DNA of 64,000 nucleotides from the NCBI GenBank assembly GCA_947503625.1, contig CANNEK010000003.1, forward strand, positions 310,001-374,000. Direction: 5' to 3'. Below, piece after piece: positions 45,964 through 55,271 of this stretch; the stretch's first letter is position 1; each line of letters starts with the position of its first letter. The notes below the pieces were generated by a model. The model made no database searches, was not told where the DNA came from, and saw nothing but the letters and a program-made list of their open reading frames with translations. The translations under genes were made by a program, and so were the position numbers. Source of the DNA: an uncultured Kordiimonas sp. Its GTDB lineage: Bacteria; Pseudomonadota; Alphaproteobacteria; Sphingomonadales; Kordiimonadaceae.

Positions 45964-46087
45964 TTCTCAGAATTATTGAGACAAAGCACACTGGTTTCTG
46001 CAGTTTTCGCACGCCATTCTCACAATTAATGGGACATATTCTCACAAATAATGAGAAAAAACTGCGAATTCTCATTGATAGTGAGAA
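45964..46087. repeat. Array of four 19-bp dyads (TTCTCA-N7-TGAGAA)
   Basis: Dyads at 45964-45982 (one mismatch), 46017-46035 (right arm TGGGAC), 46039-46057 (perfect) and 46069-46087 (perfect) share arms TTCTCA and TGAGAA with an A/T-rich 7-base spacer. The last three are spaced 22 and 30 bases. This could be an operator array or a recombinase/replication site of a lost element. Confidence 0.65.
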
Positions 46088-46331
46088 ATGCATCTTTAGT
46101 CTTGCGATCGCGTGTTCTGAGGTCGTTTCATGGCTTGAATTGGCGCTTAGTGTAGGCGGAAACATTCTGTCGTGGTTTAAGTCCGCAGGTAGTTGAGAGG
46201 ATGGCTCTCCGTAGCTCAAAACTACAGCTTTTAAATCAATAAATGTTCGACCGGAAAAGCATTGTCAAATCAAAGTACAAAAGCTGATGAGCCCTCAAAA
46301 AATTAAGCAGCCTTGAACGTGGCGAAATTAG

Positions 46332-46359
46332 TTGACGTGAAGTTCACTTATTTCATTAT
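46332..46359 (+). promoter_or_regulatory. Promoter with overlapping dyad for the alpha/beta hydrolase gene
   Basis: TTGACG (46332-46337) and CATTAT (46354-46359) are 16 bases apart and fit a sigma-70 promoter moderately. A GTGAA-G-TTCAC dyad (46337-46347) lies in the spacer. The coding start is 31 bases further on. Confidence 0.4.
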
Positions 46360-46389
46360 TGTGCCATCATTGCTGATGGAGGAAGTTTC

Positions 46390-47433
46390 ATGAACTGGCT
46401 GAAACGTATTGGACTAACATTTCTTGTCGTGACACTGTTTGGCGGCCTGTTCGCCTATGTATGGACAACGCAACCGATCAGCGTCGATCAAGATAAAACT
46501 GACCCTGCGGTCGACCTTCTAGCAAGCCGGTCCAGAGTTAGTGTCGAATATAAAGAAGGATATTTTGAGTACGAGAGCGAAATCCTTCACTATGTTGAAG
46601 CGGGCGTAGGCGAGCCAATTGTGCTCCTGCACGGCTTCCCGTCAATTTGGCTATCACTCGTGCGACAGATCGAGCATTTTGGCAGTGCCTATCGTGTTAT
46701 CGCGGTTGATAGCCTGGGTGCTGGAAAGTCCAATGCTCCGTCCGATTTGTCTCTATATCGGCTTGAAGCCATGAGCATGCACCTAGCCGCATTAATGGAC
46801 CATATTGGTGAAGAACAGTTTCACATCGTTGGCCATGATTGGGGCTCGGCCTTCGCAATAGGCTTTGCGCAACGTTATCCCGAGCGCGTAAGATCTGTAA
46901 CCGGGATTAGTGCACCCGCGCTTAACGCCAGCCTTTATGCTTTGGAGTCAGACACTAAAGCGCGCGAGAGTGCTGCCTATGTGGAACGGTTCAAACAGGC
47001 CAATCCGTTGCTACTCGTGGCACTCGGCGCTGCCGACACGATCTACGACGGTGCCTATCGCCCTCTCGTCGACGACGGTAAGCTCTCTCCCGAAGAAGGG
47101 GCACTTTTCCAGAGCGCGACAAGCAATCCCAAACGAATCAACGCCCATATCAATTGGTATCGTGCCAATATTCCACACCCTGACAATTTGACGGAAAGCG
47201 ACTTCTGGCCATCACGAGATGCGCGCGTGACGATGCCAGCGCTATATATCTGGGGAGAGGATGATCCTATTTACAACAAAGTTGCAATGGAAAGGCTCGC
47301 CGTATTATCCGACCAATCGCGCATAATCACTTTTCCCGGAATTGGTCACTGGCCTCATGTACGCAGAGCGAGCGAAGTGAATACAGCGATCGCGGAACAC
47401 ATCGCGGCGGCGTCAGTCAACAATGCCGACTAG
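46390..47433 (+). CDS. Membrane-anchored alpha/beta hydrolase (dehalogenase/epoxide-hydrolase type)
   Basis: 347 residues with an N-terminal hydrophobic anchor or signal (about 6-27), then an alpha/beta hydrolase with oxyanion motif HGFPSIW, nucleophile elbow GHDWGSA (Asp), acid in WGEDDPIY and His in GIGHWPH. An Asp nucleophile is typical of haloalkane dehalogenases and epoxide hydrolases, which cleave C-halogen or epoxide bonds. GGAGGAAG precedes the ATG. It converges on the PQQ dehydrogenase with a 4-base overlap of 3' ends and opens the catabolic cassette. Confidence 0.85.
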   Translation: MNWLKRIGLTFLVVTLFGGLFAYVWTTQPISVDQDKTDPAVDLLASRSRVSVEYKEGYFEYESEILHYVEAGVGEPIVLLHGFPSIWLSLVRQIEHFGSAYRVIAVDSLGAGKSNAPSDLSLYRLEAMSMHLAALMDHIGEEQFHIVGHDWGSAFAIGFAQRYPERVRSVTGISAPALNASLYALESDTKARESAAYVERFKQANPLLLVALGAADTIYDGAYRPLVDDGKLSPEEGALFQSATSNPKRINAHINWYRANIPHPDNLTESDFWPSRDARVTMPALYIWGEDDPIYNKVAMERLAVLSDQSRIITFPGIGHWPHVRRASEVNTAIAEHIAAASVNNAD

Positions 47434-49910
47434 TCTTCAAGTGTGTAGGCGATAACATAGCCACCCTTGCCATCCACAACAGCTTGCGAGTCAATGTACC
47501 TGTTCGTCGCTGGATCGCGAGGATAGCGCCAAGTCGGATTGGGAACAGTGACGATTATATATTGCTTTCCGTTCTGCTGCGACCGATAGGTCATCGGAGT
47601 TGCCAGGCCGTTACCAGGCAGTTTCGCCTGCCATTTAACCTCACCGGTGCGCACGTCATAGGCGCGAACCTTTTCGTCCATAGTAGAACTCAGGAAGGTT
47701 AAACCACCTCGCGTTGTTAGCGTTCCGGCACGCACGGCCGTGCCAACCTCCAAGGGGATGCCTGAGCGAATACCGAATGGGCCTGATTGGCTCATATCAC
47801 CGGCAGGTCTGCTCCACAGCAGTTCCTTCGTATTGAGGTCAATCACAGCAATCTGCGACCAAGGCGGCTCAAAGCAAGGGGCCTGGGTTCCCAAACGCGA
47901 CATGAAGGGCTGTGGATAGCCGTAGGCCTCAATGCGGCGGAAATCATATGGATTGCTTGGGTCAGGCTCACCCAGTTCCGGCCTTGATGACTCGTCGTTA
48001 TACCTTACATTCGGATGATTGGGCCCAAGCACAAATTGCGCAATTGGTCCCGCTTCGGCGACCTGCTCCTTGGTAACCATCACCAATCGATGGGCTAGCA
48101 TCATTGGTGCGGCGACGAGCAGGCCATTATCAGCATCCACCGACACACTTCCCCAATTGAAACCGCCAAAATTGCCCGGGTAAAGCATCGTCCCTGTCTG
48201 AGTAATGCTCTTTGCATAAGAGGGCGGAGTGTACATGCCTTCATAGTTCATTGTGCGGTATTCAATCCGACAAACCATCTGGTCAATCGGTGTCAGACCC
48301 CACATATCCTTCTCGTACCGATAGGGGTGGAAATCAGGCAATGGTGAGTCTGGTTGGGTGGGAGAGAGCTGTTCCCCGTCAATATCCCCGCCTTGCGGTG
48401 CGGGCTTTTCGGGAATTGGGAATACGGGCGTCCCGTTACGGCGATCAAGCAGGAAAATGTCGCCCATCTTGGTTGGAACAGCAACTGACGGAACAAGCTC
48501 ACCGTCGCGGCGCACATCAACCAGTACCGGTTGAGCAGGTACGTCATAATCCCAAACATCATTGTGCACCGTCTGATATTTCCAGCGCTCGCGCCCCGTG
48601 GCGGCGTCGATGGCCACAACCGCGGAAGAATAGTCTTTCTCAAACTCACGTCTCACGCCACCAAAGTAATCAGGTGGAGGGTTCCCCGTCGGGGCATAGA
48701 TCAAACCCAATTCAGCGTCATAACTCATGATCGACCAGACATTTGGAGTACCCGGCGTATAGGTTTCACCTGCAGCTGGGAAACCATTATTGTCGGGGTT
48801 ACCAAGGTCCCAAGCCCAACTCAGTTCACCGGTCATCGCATTGAATGCGCGAACAACACCAGACGGATGCCCTAAATCCTGCGTGTCCGCAACTTGACCG
48901 CCTACGACGAGATTGTCACCCGCCACGAGAGGGGAGGACGTGACCCAATATTCGAACCGTTCATGATTGTCGCCCATACCGGCCCACAGGTCGACGACGC
49001 CATTATCGCCGAAGTCAGTGCACAGCTCACCTGTCTCGGCATCGACGGCCAATATGGTAGCAGCGACTGTCGAGGTAACAACGCGTTTCGAGCATTGCCC
49101 ACTATAGTCTTCAGGCGCTTCATGATAGCCGACACCACGGCATGTCCGGGCATATTGATTTTCCAACGGCGGTTGAATGCCATGATCATATCGCCAAATT
49201 TCTTCACCCGAGGAATCATCAATCGCGATCATCACATTGCGGGCGGTACAAAGATATAACCGACCGTCGATATTAAGTGGGGTGGCTTTGAAGTCCTCTT
49301 CAACTCCGGTACGGTACCGCCACGCCTCTTTCAGTCCACTAACAGTTTCGACATTTATGTCTTCTACTGTTGCAAAACGAGTGCCACCTTCAGTGTTGCC
49401 ATAGTGCCGCCAATCGTCACTTGCTGTCACTGCATCGCCAGGTCGGACTGTCCCTTCGCCATTCTGGACGTATCCCTGAAGGCTGGCGATAAGTAAAACC
49501 AGTAGCGAGGCAAGAGATGGACCACCGACCCACCATCTGCTCGCACTCTCACCTGAAGTCAGGAGCCTCATTGCTCCAGAGTCACCTTGAAGGGTTTTGC
49601 GATACCACGGCGTTAAGAACCAGAGGCCCAACCCCATCCATGTTGCTAATCGTGGTAGTAAGGCCAGAAAATGCAGTTCGGCTTCAAACAGCGCCCAGAC
49701 GAGTGTAACGATCAATATACCAGCATAAACATGAGGGGCCCTATTGCTGCGCCGTTTGACTAAAACGGCAACAGCTATGGTCGCAATTCCGGCCAGCGTG
49801 TAATAAGGACTTCCGCCAAGGTAGACCAGCAATCCGCCAAGCAAGGCTAAAACAAGTCCTATCAATGCCAGAAGAACAATGAATGTCCAATGCGCGACAC
49901 GTATCCCCAT
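47430..49910 (-). CDS. Membrane-bound PQQ-dependent dehydrogenase (mGDH/QuiA type)
   Basis: 826 residues. Five membrane helices in the first 150 residues are followed by an eight-bladed quinoprotein propeller in the periplasm, with repeated W motifs (SSGEEIWRYD, ATGRERWKYQT, RTGEVKWQAKLPG). Length and layout match membrane glucose, quinate or shikimate dehydrogenases, which pass electrons to ubiquinone. Substrate not determinable. No PQQ biosynthesis gene is in the window. Last gene of the VOC-SDR-PQQ operon, 52 bases after the SDR. Confidence 0.92.
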   Translation of the reverse strand: MGIRVAHWTFIVLLALIGLVLALLGGLLVYLGGSPYYTLAGIATIAVAVLVKRRSNRAPHVYAGILIVTLVWALFEAELHFLALLPRLATWMGLGLWFLTPWYRKTLQGDSGAMRLLTSGESASRWWVGGPSLASLLVLLIASLQGYVQNGEGTVRPGDAVTASDDWRHYGNTEGGTRFATVEDINVETVSGLKEAWRYRTGVEEDFKATPLNIDGRLYLCTARNVMIAIDDSSGEEIWRYDHGIQPPLENQYARTCRGVGYHEAPEDYSGQCSKRVVTSTVAATILAVDAETGELCTDFGDNGVVDLWAGMGDNHERFEYWVTSSPLVAGDNLVVGGQVADTQDLGHPSGVVRAFNAMTGELSWAWDLGNPDNNGFPAAGETYTPGTPNVWSIMSYDAELGLIYAPTGNPPPDYFGGVRREFEKDYSSAVVAIDAATGRERWKYQTVHNDVWDYDVPAQPVLVDVRRDGELVPSVAVPTKMGDIFLLDRRNGTPVFPIPEKPAPQGGDIDGEQLSPTQPDSPLPDFHPYRYEKDMWGLTPIDQMVCRIEYRTMNYEGMYTPPSYAKSITQTGTMLYPGNFGGFNWGSVSVDADNGLLVAAPMMLAHRLVMVTKEQVAEAGPIAQFVLGPNHPNVRYNDESSRPELGEPDPSNPYDFRRIEAYGYPQPFMSRLGTQAPCFEPPWSQIAVIDLNTKELLWSRPAGDMSQSGPFGIRSGIPLEVGTAVRAGTLTTRGGLTFLSSTMDEKVRAYDVRTGEVKWQAKLPGNGLATPMTYRSQQNGKQYIIVTVPNPTWRYPRDPATNRYIDSQAVVDGKGGYVIAYTLED

Positions 49911-49962
49911 GGTTCAACTCTCCCTCAAACCTGTTCCCGCGACTTGTCTAATGTCACTCACC

Positions 49963-50721
49963 CTACATTGGATGAATAGTATGGCCACCATCCAGCACGA
50001 CACTTTGACCTGTCATGAAATCACTTTGGTTGGATGCCAGGAAAACAGCTATACCTTCCATGTCTTCTAACTTGCCAATTCGACCGATAGCTGATCGCCG
50101 ACGCGCGGCCGCCTGAAATGCTTCGCTGGTTTGCAACGACATTTCCGTCTCAATGAAGCCTGGCAGTATGGCATTAACCTGAATGTCCGCCTGTCCCAAC
50201 TCAATGGCCAATGCCTGTACCAGACCCCGGACCGCCGCCTTTGTCGTTGAATAGCCCGCAGCACCCCCAGTGCCGACAAGTGCAGCAACCGATGATGTTA
50301 CAATGAGCTTACCGCCGGCTTTGCGTGCCAACATATGTTCTGTCACCGGCTTCCATGTTTGAACAACACTCATCAGATTGAGGTCTATCGTACCCAGCCA
50401 ATCTTCGCGCGATGTCGTGTGAGACATACCACGAAAACCGCCGCCGCCTGCGTTTGCAAAACAACTATCGACCTGGCCAAAGCGTTCCAGTGTTTTCGCG
50501 AAGGCATCTGCAATGGCTGCTTCGTCCGTCACATCGCAGACAAAGGCCTTTACCTCACCGCCTAGTGCGCGCAGCTCTTCGGCCGCCTCTGAGTTTTTTT
50601 GTTCGTTGCGGCCCCAGATGGCGACTTTTGCACCCGCCTTAATTAGTCCACGGCAATATGCCAAGCCAAGTCCACCGTTTCCACCTGTGACGATGGAAAC
50701 ATGTCCTGAAAGATCAAACAC
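49963..50721 (-). CDS. SDR family oxidoreductase
   Basis: 252-residue classical SDR: TGGNGGLGLAY nucleotide loop at about 13, NAGGGG, Ser in VTSSVAAL and catalytic YSTTK. The C-terminal SDFMTGQSVVLDGGH is standard. It should oxidise an alcohol intermediate made by the cassette. GTG start with AAGGGG about 9 bases upstream. It lies 12 bases downstream of the VOC lipoprotein gene. Confidence 0.9.
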   Translation of the reverse strand: MFDLSGHVSIVTGGNGGLGLAYCRGLIKAGAKVAIWGRNEQKNSEAAEELRALGGEVKAFVCDVTDEAAIADAFAKTLERFGQVDSCFANAGGGGFRGMSHTTSREDWLGTIDLNLMSVVQTWKPVTEHMLARKAGGKLIVTSSVAALVGTGGAAGYSTTKAAVRGLVQALAIELGQADIQVNAILPGFIETEMSLQTSEAFQAAARRRSAIGRIGKLEDMEGIAVFLASNQSDFMTGQSVVLDGGHTIHPM

Positions 50722-50733
50722 TTTGCGTACCCC

Positions 50734-51792
50734 TTATTCTATTCCGTTATTCTTGAAATTGCGCGACGAGACGAAGAAATCTGTGGGGGCGGTCTGAAGC
50801 CCTATCAGGTTCCCATCAGGATCGCGGCCGAACATGATTTGCCCGCCATCCATTGGAACCGGTTCAGTCTCAACTTCGCCGCCCGAATATACCAGCAGCT
50901 CTCGCGCCGCATTCATGTCAGTCACATCGAATACGATCATATTGTAACCATTGGCGTCGATCGGGCGCGGCGTCTCGCGATCTTCGGTAGGGTGGCTGTG
51001 GAACTGAAACATCTCGAGTTCGAGATTGCGTATCTGGAACCAGGCCGCTTCTCCAGATGCATCCTGGAGACCACTAACTTTGTCTGATTTTTCACCTTCC
51101 ATGCGCAAGAATGGCCACTGCCCGAAACGGCGAAACTCAGGTTGTCCGAGGAATTTTGAATAAAATTCAGCAAGACGATCTATGTCTGGAGTAGCGAGCG
51201 CAACGTGCCGGATACGATATTTGTTCTTTGGGGGCTGAGGCAGGTCTAGCTTGGCAACATCGACGTGCTCGATTTCTGCAATGAGCCCGTCAAAGTCTCT
51301 TGAATAAGAGTAAAAAACCGGGTTTTTCGGGTTTAGCTGCTGCATCTCCCTGTCCCCCAGAAATCGAGCGCCACCCGCGAGAAACTTCTGATACGTCTGG
51401 GTCTCTTGGTCCACTTGATAGCAGACATGCATGATGCCTGGACCCTCAACAGCCATTTCTGGCGTGGCCCTCGCTTCGGTGGAAGGCTGCGCAAAAGTCA
51501 TAAACCGAATTTGAGCGTTGACGCTACGCATCATGCGGGTTTGTGCTTCAACATTGCCACGACCGGCCAGCTGATCGAAAGCGGCATTCTGCTCAATCGC
51601 GCTGTCGTCGACCTGCTGAAGGTTCATAGCTGCCGAATAGAGCGCAGTCGTGCGATCTAGATCACCAACCGTTGCACCGACCCAGCCCACGCCTTTAATG
51701 ACCGAGTCTCCAGGCAACTCGGAGGTGTTCGGCCCGCAAGCGCTTAGGCTCAGAATGCCTGCTATTACTATTGGCAATTTCCATACTTTCAT
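50734..51792 (-). CDS. Lipoprotein with two VOC domains
   Basis: 352 residues starting with a lipoprotein signal (LSLSACG). Two VOC (glyoxalase/dioxygenase-fold) units follow, one beginning near KGVGWVGATVGDLDRT, one near YRIRHVALATPDIDRLAEFY. VOC enzymes such as ring-cleavage dioxygenases and lyases are normally cytosolic, so an envelope-anchored copy is unusual. GGGAGGG precedes the ATG. First gene of the minus-strand operon; shares a 189-base divergent promoter region with the receptor gene. Confidence 0.8.
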   Translation of the reverse strand: MKVWKLPIVIAGILSLSACGPNTSELPGDSVIKGVGWVGATVGDLDRTTALYSAAMNLQQVDDSAIEQNAAFDQLAGRGNVEAQTRMMRSVNAQIRFMTFAQPSTEARATPEMAVEGPGIMHVCYQVDQETQTYQKFLAGGARFLGDREMQQLNPKNPVFYSYSRDFDGLIAEIEHVDVAKLDLPQPPKNKYRIRHVALATPDIDRLAEFYSKFLGQPEFRRFGQWPFLRMEGEKSDKVSGLQDASGEAAWFQIRNLELEMFQFHSHPTEDRETPRPIDANGYNMIVFDVTDMNAARELLVYSGGEVETEPVPMDGGQIMFGRDPDGNLIGLQTAPTDFFVSSRNFKNNGIE

Positions 51793-51870
51793 CGAACCCT
51801 CCCATGCGAGTTATCCCAGTTGAGCAGCCACGTCGCCCCTTACAACCGCCGTGTGTCAGTATAGTTTTAA

Positions 51871-51960
51871 TTTACATATAGTAAACATAATGCTGCATTT
51901 TTCTTGTATTTTCTCTGATTTCAAGTCATTTTCAGTATCGTAGTATACAATTATTATACT
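51871..51960. promoter_or_regulatory. Two dyads in the VOC/TonB-receptor divergent promoter
   Basis: TTTAC-ATATA-GTAAA (51871-51885) and AGTATA-N7-TATACT (51942-51960) are perfect inverted repeats in a strongly A/T-rich stretch. The second ends 21 bases before the receptor ATG, just ahead of its GGGGAGGGAG ribosome site. They are candidate operators for the cassette TetR protein. Confidence 0.5.
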
Positions 51961-51981
51961 TAATTAAGGGGAGGGAGACCC

Positions 51982-54495
51982 ATGAAGACTATCAATTCCA
52001 CCTTACTGGCGGGAGTTAGCGGCATAGCATTCTGCGTGACGCAACCGGCCGCATTCGCGCAGGACACTGAGACCGGGGGGGCATTTGAACTAGACGAGAT
52101 CATCGTGACAGCATCGAAACGCGAGGCAAGCCTGCAGTCAACACCGATCGCTGTGTCCGTAACAACTGCGGCACAAATTGAGGATGCGCAGATACGGGAT
52201 TTGCTCGATTTGCAAACTCTGACCCCGTCGCTGCGCGTAAGGCAGACAAGCCTGTCTTCTGTTACCACCTTTATAATCCGCGGATTTGGAAATGGTGGTG
52301 CCAACCCCGGGATCGAACCATCAGTTGGTGTCTTTATTGACGGGGTGTATCGTTCGCGCGCAGCCGCACAAATCGCCGATTTACCGGACCTGCAACGTGT
52401 AGAGGTCCTTAGCGGCCCACAGTCTACTCTATTTGGCAAAAATGCTTCTGCCGGAGTTATCAGTGTCGTTACGAGCGAACCGCAATTCGAATTTGGCGGT
52501 GTCACCGAACTATCCTACGGCAATTTAGATGCTGTCGTGGCCAAAGCCAGTGTCACCGGCCCCTTGAGCGAGACCGTCGCTTTCAGCATTGGAGGCAGTT
52601 TTAACCGTCGCGATGGCTATATCGACGATATCATTATTAACCAGGACATTAATGATCGAAACCGGTTCGCAGTCCGCGGGCAACTGCTTTTCAAACCAAG
52701 CGAAGACTTCAAACTTCGCATCATTGCTGACTACGACAAGATCGACGAGGTGTGTTGCGGCGCAACAAATGTTGTCGATGGTCCGACGGGTGCTGTTGTT
52801 CGGGCAGTTGGCGGGCAGTTCATCGCGAACGACGGACTGTCACTACAGAGCACTGTCAATTTCGCGCCGACCAACGAACTCGAAAACTACGGCGTTTCTG
52901 TACAGGCAGATTGGTCAACGGATTCGATCAATTGGACCGGCATCGGTGCCTATCGCGGCTCCGATACATTTGTAAATCAAGACAGTGATTTCACCAGCCT
53001 GAACTCAATCGGCACCAACATAAATACCGTCGATACACAGACATATACTGCAGAGTTGCGAGCCGCTTCTGATTATGACGGGCCATTCAATTTCTTGGTG
53101 GGCGGCTTCTTGTTTCACGAGACGATTGACCAAGGCGCAGATTTTGGGAATGGCGAGGGCTTTCTATTATTTGCAAACGCCGTAACTGGCGGCGCGTACA
53201 GCGCGCTTGAACCGACATTGCGGGCGCTCGTGCCCGGCATTCCGGAAGGTAGCTTCGGCGGGGTCGGCCAGGGTCGTACGCTCAACTATGACTACGAGAA
53301 TACGTCTTTCTCAATCTTCGGCCAGCTCGACTTCGAGATCACCGACAAACTAACATTTACGGTTGGGGCAAACTATACCGAAGACGAAAAGCAAGTAGTT
53401 TCGAACAATGTAAGCACCGACGTATTTTCAGGAATCGACTTGGTGCAGGCAGGATTCAATCTCGCAATTGCACAAGGAGCGCCTGCTGAAATTGCTAGCG
53501 GACTAGCTTCGGATCCCACAACCAACCCGTTCCTCGGGCTTCGAGGGTTACAGTTCAATCCGCCTTATCTCAACTTTCCAAACGCAGTTGAAGACGGGAG
53601 GACCGACGATCAGGATCTAGCCTACACACTCCGGCTCTCCTACGAGGCATCGAATAACCTGAGCCTTTATGCAACGTATGCGACCGGATTCAAGGCCTCG
53701 TCATTCAACTTGTCCGCCAATAGCGCTCCATTTGCGGCCGACTTTGTACCAGGGTCCCCTTTCCAGTCGCCGCCTCCTGCCGCTTCGCCCATTCGTGATG
53801 CAGGCATCGCGCCGCCAAACCTTGTCACTGGCTCTCGTTTCGCCGGTCCTGAGGAATCGAAAGTCTACGAGATCGGCATCAAAGGACGCTGGGAAGAGAT
53901 TGCCTTTAACTTCGCTCTTTTCGATCAAACGCTGGAGGGATTCCAGGCCAATGTCTTCACCGGCACCGGATTTATTCTCGGTAACGCTGATGAGCAGTCG
54001 GTGAAAGGATTTGAGCTAGATACCAGTGTCTTTCCTATACCTGGGCTTACACTTAGAGCAGCCGTGACGTATCTAGACTCCCTGTTTGACAGTTTCCCGG
54101 ATGGTAACGCTCTGTCACCGAACTTCACCGTCGTTCCCGCTGATCTCAGTGGAGAACGTCCAGCCGGCGTTCCAGAGTGGTCATTCAGTTTTGGTGGGAC
54201 CTACACGGTGGATCTCAGCGACGATGCTTCGCTGCGGTTCCATACTGACTACCAGGTAGAAAGCGACGTTGACATCGTAAACGGTTTGTCGACGTTCCAG
54301 CGAGGTGTGAGCAACCTGAACGCATCAATCACGCTCGGTCTTTCAAATGGTCTAGAAGTGTCATTCTGGGCAAGAAACCTCACCGATGCTGCGTATCTCA
54401 ACGCTGTTTCACCAGCAGTTGGGCAACCAGGGTCGCTGGTGGGTTTCCGCAACCAGCCACGGACCTTTGGCGGACTGGTAAGGTACCGGTTCTAA
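51982..54495 (+). CDS. TonB-dependent outer-membrane receptor
   Basis: 837 residues: signal peptide (cut near AFAQ), TonB box region ELDEIIVTASKRE, plug domain to about 200 (VFIDGVYRSRAA, VLSGPQSTLFGKNAS) and a 22-strand barrel ending in an aromatic FGGLVRYRF. This subtype dominates in sphingomonads and related marine alphaproteobacteria and often imports aromatic or complex organic substrates. It is divergent from the VOC-SDR-PQQ operon and convergent with the TetR gene. Confidence 0.93.
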   Translation: MKTINSTLLAGVSGIAFCVTQPAAFAQDTETGGAFELDEIIVTASKREASLQSTPIAVSVTTAAQIEDAQIRDLLDLQTLTPSLRVRQTSLSSVTTFIIRGFGNGGANPGIEPSVGVFIDGVYRSRAAAQIADLPDLQRVEVLSGPQSTLFGKNASAGVISVVTSEPQFEFGGVTELSYGNLDAVVAKASVTGPLSETVAFSIGGSFNRRDGYIDDIIINQDINDRNRFAVRGQLLFKPSEDFKLRIIADYDKIDEVCCGATNVVDGPTGAVVRAVGGQFIANDGLSLQSTVNFAPTNELENYGVSVQADWSTDSINWTGIGAYRGSDTFVNQDSDFTSLNSIGTNINTVDTQTYTAELRAASDYDGPFNFLVGGFLFHETIDQGADFGNGEGFLLFANAVTGGAYSALEPTLRALVPGIPEGSFGGVGQGRTLNYDYENTSFSIFGQLDFEITDKLTFTVGANYTEDEKQVVSNNVSTDVFSGIDLVQAGFNLAIAQGAPAEIASGLASDPTTNPFLGLRGLQFNPPYLNFPNAVEDGRTDDQDLAYTLRLSYEASNNLSLYATYATGFKASSFNLSANSAPFAADFVPGSPFQSPPPAASPIRDAGIAPPNLVTGSRFAGPEESKVYEIGIKGRWEEIAFNFALFDQTLEGFQANVFTGTGFILGNADEQSVKGFELDTSVFPIPGLTLRAAVTYLDSLFDSFPDGNALSPNFTVVPADLSGERPAGVPEWSFSFGGTYTVDLSDDASLRFHTDYQVESDVDIVNGLSTFQRGVSNLNASITLGLSNGLEVSFWARNLTDAAYLNAVSPAVGQPGSLVGFRNQPRTFGGLVRYRF

Positions 54496-54513
54496 AGGCT
54501 AAAGGCCAAGGCG

Positions 54514-54547
54514 CAGGGCAATGTCGTCATTGTCCTGTGGCTTTTTT
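54514..54547 (+). terminator. Terminator after the TonB receptor gene
   Basis: A 10-bp stem (CAGGGCAATG / CATTGTCCTG, one G-T pair) with a TCGT loop is followed after four bases by a run of six T. It overlaps the end of the opposing TetR gene. Confidence 0.55.
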
Positions 54548-55147
54548 CGGCTCCGGCAAACTTAGTACTTCAGACGGCGGCTTCACCTTAAGCTGCCGTC
54601 CAAGCATATCATTACGCAAGCCACTAACACTCCCAAGTATCATCGCGACAGTGATATCTTCGATCATTTGCCGGTCCATGCCGCTGCGCACCAGAAACTC
54701 GCCAGCAGCGGCGGGTAATCCGAAAGAAATCTCTGTCGCTGCGATCGCTACATCAAGCGGCATACCAAACAACTCTGCTGTCACCTCCGAGAAATACTCG
54801 ATTGATGGCTCCCTGTTGTAGTGAGTTGGGTTCTGATCACGAGTAACATTCGGATATGCCTGCAGCCGGTCGATAATCAGCCCGCGTTCGGCAATATACA
54901 GTAGGTAGGCGCGTGTTACCTTGCGAACGAGATCCTCATAGGTTTCTGCATTTTCGGCAGCCTCAAGCTGTTTTGTCCGCAAATGTCTATATTCCCTGTT
55001 GAGGAGAGCCTTCAGTAGCGCAACAAGCGTACCGAAATAGCGGTACATCAGCGTCTTACTGACGCACGCATGCTCCCCGATGGCCTCCAAAGAAAGATCG
55101 GCTGTCCCTTTCTCAGCAATCAGGGCAGCGGCGCTGTCCAGGATCAT
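54527..55147 (-). CDS. TetR family regulator, N terminus uncertain
   Basis: 206 residues from the first in-frame ATG: MILDSAAALIAEKGTADLSLEAIGEHACVSKTLMYRYFG is the HTH, then a ligand domain with no obvious match. The ATG at 55147 lies inside helix one and has no ribosome site. The frame continues upstream as plausible coding (KPAPVVRRFSPEKRKS) without any ATG, GTG or TTG, and an ATG in the next frame at 55217 would restore it with a one-base deletion. It probably controls the receptor and the divergent operon. Confidence 0.78.
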   Translation of the reverse strand: MILDSAAALIAEKGTADLSLEAIGEHACVSKTLMYRYFGTLVALLKALLNREYRHLRTKQLEAAENAETYEDLVRKVTRAYLLYIAERGLIIDRLQAYPNVTRDQNPTHYNREPSIEYFSEVTAELFGMPLDVAIAATEISFGLPAAAGEFLVRSGMDRQMIEDITVAMILGSVSGLRNDMLGRQLKVKPPSEVLSLPEPKKATGQ

Positions 55148-55271
55148 TGACTTGCGCTTCTCCGGACTAAAGCGGCGAACTACTGGCGCTGGTTTCTCGC
55201 TATTTATATCTCATCCAATCACTGTATGGGTGGAGCTCTGGTCAACATTCTTACGCGAAATACAGTTCTGA

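Noticed and set aside
46029-46196. 55-residue frame starting at the TAATG after the recombinase relic
   Set aside because: It contains two of the perfect dyads and has no ribosome site, so coding is unlikely.
45578-46389. Duplicate of the tRNA 3' end as attachment site
   Set aside because: I looked for the T-arm and acceptor sequence in this gap and found no convincing copy.
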